In this document: positions 63,001-64,000 of the stretch, piece after piece
Position numbering within the stretch: position 1 is the stretch's first letter
Layout: every line of letters begins with the position of its first letter
Assembly (NCBI GenBank): GCA_965153455.1
Contig: OZ234493.1
Span: forward strand, 33,284,213-33,348,212
Source: Sphagnum compactum
Taxonomy: Eukaryota; Bryophyta; Sphagnopsida; Sphagnales
DNA: 64,000 bases
Direction: 5' to 3'
Notes under the pieces: generated by a model
Database searches by the model: none
What the model saw: the letters and a program-made list of their open reading frames with translations, nothing else
What the model was told of the DNA's origin: nothing
Position numbers and translations under genes: made by a program

Positions 63001-63819
63001 TGGAATTTTCTCCAAGGATCCTTGCTGTGGACTTGAATTGCTGCACTCACCCCCTCACATCCCATCATGATGAATCACATTCCCACAATCCATGAAAAAT
63101 GGGCGATGAATCCAGAGTGCAAGGCAAAGAGAGCTATCTGATGCAGCCACAAGAACAAGACTGCTTCTTCTTCTGTTTGCTGCACAGAGTGTTGCAATGG
63201 ATCCAGAAGGGGAAGGAGAATTCTAAGCCTGCTGGAGGTTCAAAATACACATCTGGTCCGAGATACTGCAGAAAGAAAAACAAAACTCGGTAGTAGACCC
63301 AAAGGCCCGCGCACGCACGCACACACGCTACCTTGTAGGTGAAGAGTGTATGCTCGCCCAGCATGACTGTCTTGAATGCCTGAGGTCCGTGAAAGAACAC
63401 ACCCGTCATGCCGATGATGTTTGTCCTCCACACAGGTCCGTATCTGCTAAGGCGCAACATGCAACAAAATCGTGAAGAATCCTAAACCCCACCCACAAAG
63501 TTGTTTCCTGCAATCTCTGGAACTCTCGGACCTTCACAGATTTGTGGGTGGGGTACCTGGCATATCGCTTGGCGAGAAAACCGTAAAGTCCTTGCGGATG
63601 GTTCTTCACATCAGACAAGAAAGAAAACGTCTCGCCAATGATCGGCCAACCAAGGCTTCCAGGCGGCAATTTGGTGCTTGTAAGCCTCGTACCATCGACG
63701 ACTCCAGCAGCAGCAGCTCCTCGAGCTTGTTGCCATTTCGTCAACAGAACCCAAAGTGCCAGGAACCCCGCCAACGCAGCCAACAAAGTAATTGGGACAT
63801 CATTCTCCGCAAAACCCAT
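60014..63819 (-). CDS. Cytochrome P450 monooxygenase, CYP85-clan type
   Basis: Ten exons, read downward: 63819-63557, 63443-63332, 63040-62834, 62392-62240, 61897-61643, 61477-61388, 61099-61021, 60886-60780, 60516-60398 and 60110-60014. Phases join throughout: 1482 nt, 493 residues plus stop, the family length. The N terminus has an ER anchor (ITLLAALAGFLALWVLL) and the hinge LPPGSLGWPIIGETF. The I-helix oxygen motif is FAGHETSS, the K-helix ETLR with WLPREA, the PERF motif FQPSRF, and the heme loop FGAGPRLCLG with the axial Cys. The end reads APYVFLKLKNGYQIHVTPII. It would oxidise a small lipophilic substrate (CYP85-clan members act on sterols, brassinosteroids, abscisate, gibberellins or triterpenes); substrate unknown. 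The ATG at 63819 was preferred over in-frame ATGs at 63828 and 63888 because it puts the anchor at the N terminus. An open stretch at 63170-63270 appears to be intronic. Confidence 0.93.
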
Positions 63820-64000
63820 TACCTGCATTTCCTTCAACAATCTCCCCGCAGCTCTATACCTCTTCTGTTTTGTCTCCAAAACTCTCAAGCTTCCAAAACA
63901 TCATGAACCCGGGAACCTGATCATATCTACCCCAGTTCCGCGGATCTGCAGGCAACCTATTGTGGTCAGATCACAGAATCCATGCACAAATCATGGAACT
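63820..64000. other. 5' leader and promoter of the P450 gene
   Basis: This holds two further in-frame ATGs (63828 and 63888) and the start of the upstream region. No TATA box is seen before the window ends. Confidence 0.5.

Noticed and set aside
63134-63300. Extra P450 exon reading YLGPDVYFEPPAGLEF
   Set aside because: Joining exon 2 directly to the exon at 63040 keeps frame and matches P450 spacing; this stretch would add an insertion unknown in the family.

Overview
The window is plant nuclear DNA. The evidence is spliced genes with GT/AG introns, 60S ribosomal protein genes of plant type, a telo-box (plant telomere word TTTAGGG) in a ribosomal-protein promoter, a classical arabinogalactan-protein gene and a cytochrome P450 of the plant CYP85-clan type. 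About 49 kb of AT-rich, nearly gene-free DNA with old transposon relics next to a 15-kb gene island suggests a large, repeat-rich genome such as a fern, lycophyte or gymnosperm. I cannot fix the lineage from sequence alone.

Left part (1-49.3 kb): the only intact-looking genes are an arabinogalactan-protein gene (17.6-18.0 kb, minus) and a possible 50-residue ORF diverging from it (18.4-18.5 kb, plus). The rest holds decayed coding pieces: two PIF/Harbinger transposase relics (1.8-2.7 kb and 46.6-47.2 kb), a nitrilase fragment that has lost its catalytic Glu (32.3-32.4 kb), and a two-exon zinc-finger reading frame with a decayed downstream part (37.0-38.6 kb). It also holds many tandem arrays: 69-bp units at 1.4 kb, telomere-word 91-bp units at 7 kb, a degenerate CCTAGGTA-type array at 22 kb, a GGGAAC/TTTGATG minisatellite at 33 kb, about 280-bp units with GGTATTGC/GCAATACC words at 35.7-36.7 kb, and a 1.9-kb array of about 23 hairpin-forming units at 38.7-40.6 kb. 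Two non-autonomous DNA elements have readable insertion junctions: a 370-bp Helitron-like insert inside the hairpin array and a 154-bp mini-CACTA element with AGG target duplications.

Right part (49.4-64 kb), in order: RPL7 (uL30, 6 exons, 244 aa), RPL10 (uL16, 4 exons, 226 aa), a run of four exons that splice in frame but belong to a protein I do not recognise, a chloroplast-type CAAX-protease (CPBP) gene that looks broken, a B3-domain relic with an acidic tail, and a complete 10-exon cytochrome P450 gene (493 aa) on the minus strand. The two ribosomal-protein genes lie in tandem and are housekeeping translation genes. The P450 and CPBP genes are unrelated neighbours, and nothing suggests a shared pathway.

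A recurring theme is decay by C-to-T (or G-to-A) change. Most in-frame stops in the zinc-finger locus, and the His-to-Tyr and stop changes in the CPBP locus, fit deamination of methylated cytosine. All exon boundaries were placed by eye from splice signals, frame continuity and family knowledge; no alignment was run.
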